This document shows, in pieces, positions 39,340 to 53,500 of a stretch of DNA of 64,000 nucleotides. The notes below the pieces were generated by a model. The model worked only from the letters and a program-made list of their open reading frames with translations, was not told the origin of the DNA and did not search any database. Each line of letters starts with the position of its first letter. Positions within the stretch are counted from its first letter, which is position 1. Origin of the DNA: Corallochytrium limacisporum (lineage: Eukaryota > Opisthokonta); contig PDIP01000046.1 of NCBI GenBank assembly GCA_002811645.1, positions 1 to 64,000 on the forward strand, written 5' to 3'. The position numbers and the translations under genes are program-made.

Positions 39340-40532
39340 GCTTAGAGCTTCTTATACTTTAACACTGCCTGGCTACATGGTTCTTGTTCTTGTGGCGAGA
39401 CCTCGGTCCCGTACATCATTGTGTTCCTTGGAGGGAGGTAAGTACAATTATCTGCCTGAGATTGAAGAGTCGACTGCAAAATAGCCTTCTTGCGGACACA
39501 AACATCACAGAACTATTACCTTGGTCGTAATAACTTAGCTACAGCATAATCTTCAACATAGCAGAGTTACTTTTCTCCCAATAAAGGAACGTTGGTGCAG
39601 TTCGTATGACCCAGCCCCAATTTAGACCCTCCCCAAGTCTTTCCGGGCTGCAGACCCTCCCTATGGGTAACATTCGGTGAACAGAAGGTCAGTCCAGGCT
39701 CACGATAGAGAAGAGCTGCCGAGTGCGCAACATCCGAGCCCATTTTCGATGGTAAGAGCACTTTCCTGCTGGTTCTTGAATGCTTGGCAGCACTCAATTG
39801 CCCACAGCACCGAGGAGTGATAGTTCTTGGATGTCTCGAAAGTGGTTCACCCGGGGCTGTGTGAGATAGTCGAAACAGGGCCGTAACCCCGGGCGCAGCT
39901 GCCGCATTGTTTCTCCGTGTTCGTCGCTTCTCCTGGTAATATGTATTCCTATGTATTCCTGGGGGATATTTCGTTTAGTATTGAGAGTACACAGTAGTCC
40001 ACAGTGGTCGGTCGCACTCGGAACATGGGTGTGTGGCCGGCCATCCATGCTTAAATCCTATCTCCCACCGGCAGAAGAAGGACGAAGGATGTTTACGTCC
40101 ACTACCCTGTCAGATCTGACAGGCAAAGGAATTCGTATCTTTGCGTATTGTTCGCATTCTGGAAACCAGCACAGGCTCTTATTAGAACATGATATGTTTT
40201 TCAAGAACGGTTCCTGGACTTCTTGCCCTTCCTTCCCAAGTGACGGCTATGCAAAAGGGGGGGGGAGGAGAAAATTTTGATTAAAATCATTATCTCAATA
40301 TGAAAATTTTGAAACAATCAAAAATCACAAATCTTGCAAAGATCGCTGAAACTTTGGACATCAGTAGGGGGGCTGTCCTCCGGAAGGATCCCTCGCACAC
40401 GCGAGTTCATTAAATCCCTACGTGCACCATGTCAGGGTATTCGAGAATGATGAGTATCAGTAATTGCGCTTGTGGTTGGCGCTCGCAGATCATGGATGTG
40501 CTATTGGAACTTCACGGGTCCGGGATACAATT
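39340..40532. other. Interval between HSF copy 2 and ITPA
   Basis: 1.2-kb divergent region. Two AGACCCTCCC motifs lie 28 bp apart at 39624 and 39652. A tandem ATGTATTCCT duplication lies at about 39941-39960. A 37-codon ATG frame at 40300-40413 has helix-turn-helix-like text (LAKIAETLDISRGAVLR) and may be a transposase scrap. Nothing else supported. Confidence 0.5.
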
Positions 40533-41117
40533 ATGGCTAACTCTGTGAGGAGAACCCTCACCTTTGTGACGGGCAACAAGAAAAAGCTTGAAGAAGTTGT
40601 GCACATCCTCAATAGCAACCCGTCTGTTCATTTTGACATTGACAACAAGAAGATCGACCTTCCAGAACTGCAGGGTGAACCGGAAGAAATCGCACGGAAG
40701 AAGTGCCAGCTGGCGGCCCAGGACATTAAGGGACCAGTGATCACAGAAGACACCTGCCTGTGCTTCAATGCCCTGAGTGGCCTACCGGGACCGTACATCA
40801 AGTGGTTCCTCGAAAAGGTGGGGCATGATGGGCTGAACCGAATGCTCCACGGTTTCGAAGACAAGACAGCGTACGCGCTATGCACTTTTGCCTTCACGGA
40901 AGGACCGGGTGAGGAAATATTTGTCTTTGAGGGCCGGACGGATGGGCGCATTGTACCGTCACGTGGTGACAACAACTTTGGATGGGATCCTATTTTTGAA
41001 CCTGAGGGATTCGCACAAACATATGCTGAGATGGACAAAGATGTAAAGCACACCATCAGCCATCGTCGCCGGGCACTGGATGCCATGCGCGTGCACTTCG
41101 AAAAGGAAGGTCAATAA
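40533..41117 (+). CDS. ITPA: Inosine triphosphate pyrophosphatase
   Basis: Hydrolyses ITP, dITP and XTP to monophosphates, keeping deaminated purines out of nucleic acids; cytosolic. From the ATG at 40533 the protein is 194 aa, the same length as human ITPA. Signature segments are [10 protein letters not shown] near the start (nucleotide-binding loop), [15 protein letters not shown], the acidic [27 protein letters not shown] and SHRRRAL near the C-terminus. The open frame extends 23 codons upstream from a TTG, but the ATG start gives exact family length. Stops of ITPA and the downstream convergent gene are only 27 bp apart. Confidence 0.96.
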   Translation: MANSVRRTLTFVTGNKKKLEEVVHILNSNPSVHFDIDNKKIDLPELQGEPEEIARKKCQLAAQDIKGPVITEDTCLCFNALSGLPGPYIKWFLEKVGHDGLNRMLHGFEDKTAYALCTFAFTEGPGEEIFVFEGRTDGRIVPSRGDNNFGWDPIFEPEGFAQTYAEMDKDVKHTISHRRRALDAMRVHFEKEGQ

Positions 41118-41144
41118 TTATAGATTACACTGTTGTATTTGTAC

Positions 41145-42875
41145 CTAGAGCATGAAGAGTCCATTCTTGGTCGACTTGAACCGTACACCACGATTCCTTT
41201 TCACGTTCCTGCTCGCAAACTTCTTGCCCATTTTCTTGTGGTGAAGATCCTGACTCGGATGGTTTGGTGTTGCCTCGTTTGCTGCCCGCTTTCTGGCAAG
41301 ACTCTCCGCTTTGTACTCTCTCCAAGTCTTTCCGTACTTGTCCCGGGCATATTTCATCGGGGAGACGTTGATATGTTTGCTCAGCAAACCTTTAGAACCT
41401 AAGGCAAGCAAATCCAAGTGCTGGCCAGCCAAGCACGCTTTCCTGGACTGTTCAAGTTTCCGGGACACCTCGGACTCTAGCAGTCTACTGACTATTCTGG
41501 TTACATTGTAGTTGCCATCCACGGGATCTTCACAGTGCAGTCCGACTCCGAAGGGATAGCATCTTCGGAGAATGGCTGGAATGCCTGATGTCGACATGGC
41601 CACAGGTTGACCTGCCCTGACACTGATCATGTGATCGGCATACGGGAATTGGGAGTAGTAGTGGAAGAATCCAGTAAGCATGGACGCGTAGTTACATTCA
41701 TTTGTGGTATCTCTGAACCCCAATCTGCGGCTTCGCTTTGCTTTCTTATCCCATTCATCCTGGCTGGTTTCTGACCACCATGCCGATGGTTTGCCCACGG
41801 CTTCCACTGCATGTAGTGATGGCATCATTTGGGGCTTCACACCCGCTTGGAGGTACTGCAAAACCATCAATGACAATCCAAAGCTATTGAAGGCATATCT
41901 TCCACCGAGAAGGCCAGCTTGCCGGGCCCAGTGTTTAACAATGTGTACCATGTCTCTGTACATTGGATTCAAATCCACATACGCTCGCAGCAATTCAGTA
42001 TTCTGAAGCCCAGTCGGGCCATACCCGCTCACATCACACGCTACATTTGTTTCTCTATCCACAAACTTGAGCAGTGGCACTCTTGCTCGCGGAATCCACT
42101 CCATATCCTTGTAGCGTCTCCTTTCTGTCCCCTGTAGTATGAATTTTGCCTCACTCAATGCTTGACGATTCACTTCCCTGAGGCTTTGGCCCGAGAGTTT
42201 CGCAACGTCCCCAAATACAAGTTCCGAACTAAGGTGATTCGGATATAACTGAATGTCTATATCACTACCCTTTGTACTAAGTCCATTTCCAGCGCTTCCG
42301 AATGTGGAAATGCACCAGTCCTCTCTCGGGAATATAGCACGCAAGTGCTCCATGGTAGCGTTTCGCCTATCTAGCTCCTCTTCTGCTGGAAGAATTGTGT
42401 TCTGCAACCAGCTACGCAGCACTAAGTCAACGTACCGCAGGTGGTCTGTTGATTCCTGTACAAAATCTGAAGCCTGTCCTTTGACCAAGAGAATTCCTTC
42501 GTTAATAGAAGCTGTATCCGTTTGGGAATTACGAGCGGATTCCATGTAACTTTCGAACATGACTCGGTCTGGCGAAGGCATTTCAGGGAAACCGATTCCT
42601 TCTGGAGGCCCTGTAATATCATCCCGTGATCCTCTTACAATGCTTCCCCGTTCTCTATGTTGCTGTTGCTTCCTTTTTTTGCGCACAGTCTGAGACTTTG
42701 GCACTGGCGGCTCAACTGGAGCCATCTCCACGCCGAAATCTATCCAATCGTCCTCCGTGGAACCATTCTGAGGCGTGGATTCTGTTTTCTTGTGTCTTAT
42801 AAATGGTATGGCCCGTGACGGATGTGATCCCAGCTTGCCAACTGAACCTACAGCTCGGTGGCGTAAGGTAAACAT
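41145..42875 (-). CDS. Non-canonical poly(A)/poly(U) polymerase, possibly mitochondrial
   Basis: 576-aa polymerase-beta-like nucleotidyltransferase of the Cid1/Trf4/TUT class. The catalytic centre is intact: FGSAGNGLSTKGSDIDIQL with G193-S194, the acidic pair D205 and D207, and a third Asp at 281 (NVACDVSGYG). The central domain includes HIVKHWARQAGL and FNSFGLSLMVLQYLQ; the PAP-associated part carries DPVDGNYNVTR. The first 30 residues (MFTLRHRAVGSVGKLGSHPS) are basic and acid-free, suggesting a mitochondrial presequence. The C-terminus is strongly basic and may help bind RNA. Whether it adds A or U cannot be told from sequence. Convergent with ITPA. Confidence 0.9.
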   Translation of the reverse strand: MFTLRHRAVGSVGKLGSHPSRAIPFIRHKKTESTPQNGSTEDDWIDFGVEMAPVEPPVPKSQTVRKKRKQQQHRERGSIVRGSRDDITGPPEGIGFPEMPSPDRVMFESYMESARNSQTDTASINEGILLVKGQASDFVQESTDHLRYVDLVLRSWLQNTILPAEEELDRRNATMEHLRAIFPREDWCISTFGSAGNGLSTKGSDIDIQLYPNHLSSELVFGDVAKLSGQSLREVNRQALSEAKFILQGTERRRYKDMEWIPRARVPLLKFVDRETNVACDVSGYGPTGLQNTELLRAYVDLNPMYRDMVHIVKHWARQAGLLGGRYAFNSFGLSLMVLQYLQAGVKPQMMPSLHAVEAVGKPSAWWSETSQDEWDKKAKRSRRLGFRDTTNECNYASMLTGFFHYYSQFPYADHMISVRAGQPVAMSTSGIPAILRRCYPFGVGLHCEDPVDGNYNVTRIVSRLLESEVSRKLEQSRKACLAGQHLDLLALGSKGLLSKHINVSPMKYARDKYGKTWREYKAESLARKRAANEATPNHPSQDLHHKKMGKKFASRNVKRNRGVRFKSTKNGLFML

Positions 42876-43336
42876 GTTATGTCATGTGTGAGTGGTTGTC
42901 AGCAGCCCGTCTCTGCCCATCTTGTATTATCATAGAGCCAGAAAAGCCCGAATCGTGGAGCGTTATGTCTATTAGCGCAGGTTTAATTATGCCAAGGATA
43001 CCTACTCCATCATGAAATAGGGAATCTGAAACTTCTTTGTCAAGAGAAACCGGTGTTACTTGAGTACCTTCGCCTTCGTCTCCTGCTCGAAGCCTGAAGC
43101 CTGTGCGCAAGAATTGGCACGGAGGGGTGGGGGAGGGAGGTGCGGAGAGAGGGGTGCGGAGGGAAGGGCGCGGCGGGTACCGTGGTACCAGTTTGCGGGG
43201 CCATAAGGAACAGGGACCAGATGGGAGATCGTGAGCCTTGGTCAGCTAACACCATCAGCACTTGAGACCAGCATCTGTGACCACAGCTGGGGCTTGACCA
43301 TTGCACACTATACTGTTCAGTAATCTTTTCGATTTT
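42876..43336. other. Intergenic region upstream of the nucleotidyltransferase gene
   Basis: 461 bp between two leftward genes. It contains a G-rich block (GGGTGGGGGAGGGAGG) at about 43125-43142, some 250 bp upstream of the polymerase ATG. No gene seen. Confidence 0.5.
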
Positions 43337-44371
43337 TCATGACCGCTTCTTCGGCTGCTGATCTTTCAGTTGCTGCTGTCGCTGCTTCATGCGCCGTTCA
43401 GCGGCAGCGGCAGCGGCTTTCCTGGCGGAGCTAAGGCCCTTGCCAGTACCTTTGGGGTCTGCCAGCAGCAGATTGTTCCGGCTGGTCTGTTCGACCACGT
43501 TAGGTAGATCGTCTGTGGTGTCTAGAGGGTCATCTATTCCTCCACCAACCGCTGTTCCTAATGGACGAGGATTGAATACATCAGAATTTGTTGATGTCGC
43601 ATTGGATCCCAACACGTGCCCTGTAGACTTGGTCCAGTCCAGCTGATCTGCCTCCTTTGTCAGTTCACTATTGAGTTTCTTGAAATCATCGTCGTGGTCA
43701 TTATACACCATATGCGTCAATTCGTGGATCAGCACCTTTTTGATAGTCTCGTAGTAGCGGAAGCCCGACAGATCATCGGTCCGCAATCGCAGCGCTATCT
43801 CCATACCTTTGCCTTTATTGTATCCCAAAATGCATACTTCACTTACGCCTACCTTACCTTCTGGCTCCATTTCGTGCAATTTACCCACAAGCCACTTCCT
43901 TTTCTTCATGACGGCTCTGATGCCGGGATCACTGTTTAGCCGCTCAAGCAAGGCCATGGCTGCATACGGAGGCGGGCTCCTGAATTTATGTAATACTTCC
44001 ATTGTCTTGAAGCCATACGTCTTCCCCCACTCTAGATCTCTATCCCGCACAGCGGAATAGATAGTTGCAGAAGCATGCGTGCGATCATAGATGTGTTGTG
44101 CTGCTTTCAGCTTAGCCTCCTTCTGTAACGTATCCTGCAGCGTACTCTGCTCGGTTGCGAATAGGCGTATCAGTCCACCATTTGCGATAACCTTTATATC
44201 ACTGATACGCTCTTCATCATGCACCTTAACACTGCCTGGAAATGCAAGCTTCACTGTTTCTACTGCTAGACTGAACTGCTCCACTAGAATCTTCTTGAAC
44301 TCGCCATATGTACATTCGCATGATACTGTCACTGAGCGTACGCTACCCTTCCAGCTAATCTTCACCTCCAT
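43337..44371 (-). CDS. Ubiquitin-like/WLM domain metalloprotease (Wss1-type)
   Basis: 344 aa. An N-terminal ubiquitin-like fold (about 1-73, with YGEFKKILVEQF and GLIRLFATE) is followed by a WLM (Wss1-like metalloprotease) domain. The zinc site is HELTHMVYNDH at 216-226, giving H216, E217, H220 and H226, preceded by GMEIALRLRTDD and FRYYETIKKVLI. Wss1/SPRTN relatives cleave DNA-protein crosslinks and sumoylated proteins; the UBL-WLM arrangement is the form known from plants and fungi. The C-terminal 90 residues are low complexity, ending in a Gln/Lys-rich basic tail. Single exon, ATG at 44371. Confidence 0.92.
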   Translation of the reverse strand: MEVKISWKGSVRSVTVSCECTYGEFKKILVEQFSLAVETVKLAFPGSVKVHDEERISDIKVIANGGLIRLFATEQSTLQDTLQKEAKLKAAQHIYDRTHASATIYSAVRDRDLEWGKTYGFKTMEVLHKFRSPPPYAAMALLERLNSDPGIRAVMKKRKWLVGKLHEMEPEGKVGVSEVCILGYNKGKGMEIALRLRTDDLSGFRYYETIKKVLIHELTHMVYNDHDDDFKKLNSELTKEADQLDWTKSTGHVLGSNATSTNSDVFNPRPLGTAVGGGIDDPLDTTDDLPNVVEQTSRNNLLLADPKGTGKGLSSARKAAAAAAERRMKQRQQQLKDQQPKKRS

Positions 44372-45084
44372 GGTACGGGAATTCCAATAATTCTTTTAAA
44401 CCTCGCAGGGTTGAAACTACATGCGACGAGATTCCCAAACAGCACTGTTCAAACGCATTTATACCACCTCAGAATGGGCATGCAAGAAACCATCATTTAA
44501 CATCGACAGGTATGGCCTGACCGAATTCCACCTTCCGGAACATACCCTCCCACCTTCCAGGCCTAATCCTTCCGGTTTCCCCCTTTCCGGCCCGATATCC
44601 CAGAGGCTGCGGGTGGCCTAAAAGGAGACTGAAAGTCGGTGGGCACGATCAGTACTGCGCCAGAACAGGGAGAACCGTTCGAGAGGGGAAGGGGGAAGGG
44701 GGAGAAATTGCAATTGCAATATATGGGACCCGTGCAACCCCCGATCCACCAAGGTTCATCAGGACAAACAAGTCTACGCAGGGTGATCTATTGGAAGCAA
44801 GTGAAAAAGAGGAGGTACACCCGGCGGGGGCGGGGGAGGGAAAGGTGGTGGTGAAGTCTATGTGTGTCGAAGGGATGTTCGGACGGCGCGTTTTGACCAT
44901 TTGATTCGATGCTTGATCATTGCTGAAGATGAGATAGCCACAGACAAGCATGAGATGGTAAAGCACATTTGTCATGAAAAACTTTTGTGTACACTGAATC
45001 GGATATATTCTGCATTAAAGGATACTTTTGGCCAAAGGGAACGTGCTACAGTCTCCCCCCGTGAGACTGAGACGATTCCGCTAG
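44372..45084. other. Intergenic region upstream of the UBL-WLM gene
   Basis: 713 bp. CTTCCGG-type repeats with CCCTCCC lie at about 44525-44590. A GC-rich CACCCGGCGGGGGCGGGGG block lies at about 44819-44837. No gene or RNA recognised. Confidence 0.5.
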
Positions 45085-45519
45085 TCACAAAGCCGCGATC
45101 TTCTTCTTGAGCTCGTCAGCGACAGGTCCCAGGCTAGGAGGATCCACGGACTTGGCAGGCCAGCCAATGCCGAGGCCTTCCTCACCGTTCGGCTTAGGGA
45201 TGATGTGGAAATGAACATGCATCACCTCCTGGTGAGCCAACCGACCATTATTCTGCAGAATGTTGTAGTTCTCAGCTCCCAGAACCTTGGCGATCTTACT
45301 GGCAGCGGGCATGCACTCCGCAAGATATTCGTCCGGTATGTCGGTTAGTTTTTCGCCACAGAACTTAGGAATCACCAAAGCGTGTCCCTTGGACAGCGGA
45401 TTGATGTCGAGAAAGGCAAATACCTTAGGAGTATCGATGAGTTTCGCTGAAGGGATTTCGCCCCGGATAATCTTGCAGAACAGGCAACTTGCGGAGAGTC
45501 CGGACATGGTTCTTGACAT
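45085..45519 (-). CDS. HINT-family histidine triad nucleotide hydrolase
   Basis: Cytosolic HIT protein, probably an adenosine phosphoramidase. Of 144 aa, the core shows CLFCKIIRGEIPSAKL with the first zinc-type cysteine pair, FAFLDINPLSKGHALVIPK, and the catalytic histidine triad HVHFHII near the C-terminus. The start is the ATG at 45519; a second ATG at 45507 is equally possible, and an upstream TTG frame to 45549 is unlikely. The length and CxxC feature fit the Hnt/aprataxin-like short HINT proteins. Confidence 0.94.
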   Translation of the reverse strand: MSRTMSGLSASCLFCKIIRGEIPSAKLIDTPKVFAFLDINPLSKGHALVIPKFCGEKLTDIPDEYLAECMPAASKIAKVLGAENYNILQNNGRLAHQEVMHVHFHIIPKPNGEEGLGIGWPAKSVDPPSLGPVADELKKKIAAL

Positions 45520-50124
<4,605 letters not shown>

Positions 50125-50512
50125 GTGATCCGGGTTTTGCTGTATGAAACTGCATGACCGGTCAGCAGAGATGAGGCAAGTGGAGCACTGTATCGCCATG
50201 GCAGAATCACTGCTGCATGTGGTGTGTGGCTGACGTAGACCTTGGTTTGCTAGGTTAGCCTTGGCAATCCATGTTCCATATCGCCACCAGTGAACTGTCG
50301 CCCCTCACTCTGTTGCGTCCGTTGTGTGAAGCATGCAGTTTTGATCTATAAAACCTGACAAATCTTAAGAAAGCAAACATCGACTTGCACCCCAACTCTA
50401 TAGCTCATTTTCTGTGTTTGTGTTTATGTTTCTATTGCTATTGGTACAGTTGCCATAGTATTCTAAAGGCAGTACCCTTTGCAGTGTTTTCTTTTTACAC
50501 TGGTGTGCACCT
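50125..50512. other. Convergent 3' region, calmodulin / DNA-PKcs
   Basis: 388 bp holding the calmodulin 3' untranslated region, becoming T-rich towards 50.4-50.5 kb. No gene. Confidence 0.6.
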
Positions 50513-53500
50513 TTACACCCACGGTTCCCAGCCTGGCCATGTCCGGCCGAGAATACCACTATCCGTTGCTAGTGTAATGAGGCAGTCCAATTGCTTCACT
50601 GGTCCCAGGAAGTTTTCCGACTTGCCCTCGCGCTTCATCTGAGTCAGAAGCTCATCCAGCGGCCGGCGGACGTGATCAAAATGTTCTGCAGCATGAACAT
50701 TCTGTTTGACGAGCATCCGCGCCATACGCATTGGATGGTAGCCTTGCATCTTAAGCCTGGGCGCATCGAATCGCATTCGAACATCTTCGCTTATGGTTTC
50801 CTCGAATATCACCGTCGTGTCGTGGACCCTGGGCTCAGTGTCATTCAGCACATCGTTCGCACGGACAAGTCCCCCGTTCTGCTGTTGTCCATTGTCCGTA
50901 CTAGTCTCACTGAGACTTAAATCCTGAGCAACTCGCTTTCGGTGCCGGCCAGTGTTCTTGAAGAGAGGATCACTCGCGTACAAATCCATAATGGATAACA
51001 CGACTGTGGGATCCCGGCGGAACACTTCCAGAGTGTGACACATGGCGGGCACCAGGTATGCTTCCCGCGTTAGAGGGGCGTTCATGTGCTCAATTTGATC
51101 GGTGAACCTGAAGGGCATGAGTTCCGGCACGCCCAGATTCACTATGGCCGAGTCAAACGCGTGCCCAAAGTCAATACCAATCATGCGGCCGTCAATTTTA
51201 GACACCATCGTGTTTCCCAAATGACGATCGCCAATGCCAAGCAAGTAGTGAGCAATACACATTGTTGCATAGGAACGGCTCATCACAGAGGCTGTCATTA
51301 CGTAGGCCTCTGGACATGTCACTCCACGCCGCAGCGCACGGCGCAATAGGTTCCTTGGCATACGCTTGGTCAGGTTTTCCTGCAGGCTACGAACATCCTC
51401 ATCTGTCCGCTCCACGTAGTTGAAGAGAACGTGTTTGTTGTTCTTTCGGTGGCCCATAAAGGCTGTGTGAGCCCTCTGCGGCAGTTCTCGAGTGGCAACC
51501 TTGTGTTCCTCCTCGGTACAGTCGCTAAGAATAAAAGGCTTCAACTCCTGCACCTTGTCGATAAACTCAATGAGACCAATTTGGCTGCTGAGGGGATGTA
51601 CGGCGTAAGTTTTCAGCGTTAATCCACGCTCCCTACACAGCTGGCTGTCCTTCAGACGACTGTCCATGATCCTCAAAAGCTGCAGAATGCGCTCGTCAAT
51701 CCGCATGTCTTCACCAGCCTTGAGCAGAAAGTTATATTCCCTTTCGTCACTGCCCACAATTCCAAACTTGAAAGGTCGCATCAGACTCGGCATGAATCGC
51801 AGTCTTGTGTCAAAGCGATGTACCGTGACTATGGACCGAGGGTCGGGAACCCCAGAGGAGTGGTACTGGCCCGGGATATCAATCTTGGCTGCGAATGGGT
51901 CTGAGCCGTCGTAATTGAAGAAGCCACTCAATTGTCGCAACGAAACTGGGTCTTCCAAGCGGGCGGACCAATCCCGCAGTGCACCCAAGGCTCTAACAGC
52001 ACTGCGGAACTCCATGCCTCCTTCGATTGTGGAGGAAGGCAGTGCCGTATTGACTTGTTGCCATATCTTCTCAATGGTATCTTCCCAGAACTTAGTCTCC
52101 TGAGGGCTGACAGAGGCGGTTTTGTCTACAGTAAGCGACTCCTCAAGTTCCCACAATAGCCCCCGAAGCAGATCGAAGGGTACCCGCGCGCTCCATCGGG
52201 CCTCTCCTGTCACGCCACAATTCTTTCGGAAGTTCAACAAGGCTTCTTGCACGTGGTCCAGCCATATGCGGAAGCGATGACGTGGTCCAGAAGATCGCAA
52301 AAGCGCATGGTGGAACTGGCGAAGAATTGGGTAGATGTCAAGCTTCTCCTCGATTTCCACTAGATGCTCATCTCGATGTGGTTCACGGTTCCCTCCCTCT
52401 CCTTGGCTCCATGTCGCTTTGAAGGGGAAGAACACAGCCTGCGGATACTGCACCGCGAGGACTTTCACAACTTGGCTTACAATGTCTCTCATAAGCGGAT
52501 TTCCCAAGAGAACTATGAGTTGTGGTATCCAATCAAGGAAACGATAGGCGGGCACTTGTCGCCATTCATCAGCAAAGATCTTTCGAGACTTGGACGACTT
52601 CATGCATGTCTTCAAAAGCAAAGGGATAAATTCGTACGGAGCAACACTCTGTACACACTGACCACGTCCATGACGAGACACGCCTCCCCATTCGCCATCA
52701 CTGAACAAGGCAATGGACTTCAAGATATGGGATATCACAACCGGACCAATGTCGGCATCCTTCAGCTCGTCACTCCGGCCCTTTGTTCGACTCAGTTTGT
52801 ACCAGAAAAGGGCATACTCCATGTGAACGTCGAAGAGACTAGTTTCTACACCACCATCAACCCCGTCCATTCTGTCCTCGCCGCTCTCGCAGAGTTGCAT
52901 GCAGCGATGCCATTCGGATTTGACATGGTCAGACCAACCGGGCGACGTTAAGTTCACATCTGGGAATGTTTGATTGGCAAAAATTTTCAATGCCGCGACC
53001 TCTGGATTGATAGCAAGCGTGTTCAAGATCTTCAGAGCACTAAACAAATCATCAGCATGATCCAGTTCGCCCAGTGAGGGATATGAAACAGCTTCCAAAA
53101 GCCGACGGTAGGAGAGCTTCAAGTCATCAACAACCGCCGCGTCAACACTTACTGCACTGACAAGTGTTTGAATAAACATCAGGCCAACTCGCATTCGCGA
53201 TTGCGGTTGTGACAGTAGAAGATCCTGGTTCTGCTTGAGGATGAGTGTAACCTTGTGTACATCGGATTCCTGCGCCGCGTTCCTCATGAGAGACAAACCC
53301 AGCGCATGCTGATCCACCATAGGAAACGCTCGTTGCAGAGACTGCAGTATAAAGAGATGTCGAGCACCTAACACCTCTAAGTCCTCCTCGGATAATCCAT
53401 CTTCCTGTGTCGCCGCAACGCGAGATAAAATACCCTTGAGGACTGTGAAGCGGCGTAGCTGGTGTTGCAGTGGAAAATTTTGGTCTCTAGCATTCGCTAA

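Larger units (their letters stand above)
31076..39661. repeat. Cluster of nine RGACCCTCCC decamers
   Basis: GGACCCTCCC occurs at 31076, 31417, 35986 and 36426 on the plus strand and at 32211 and 34623 on the minus strand. AGACCCTCCC occurs at 36106, 39624 and 39652. All lie in non-coding DNA around the two HSF genes. The copies at 35986 and 36106 share about 25 further alignable bases (GCG, then GGCG, then AATTT). Function unknown. Confidence 0.75.
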
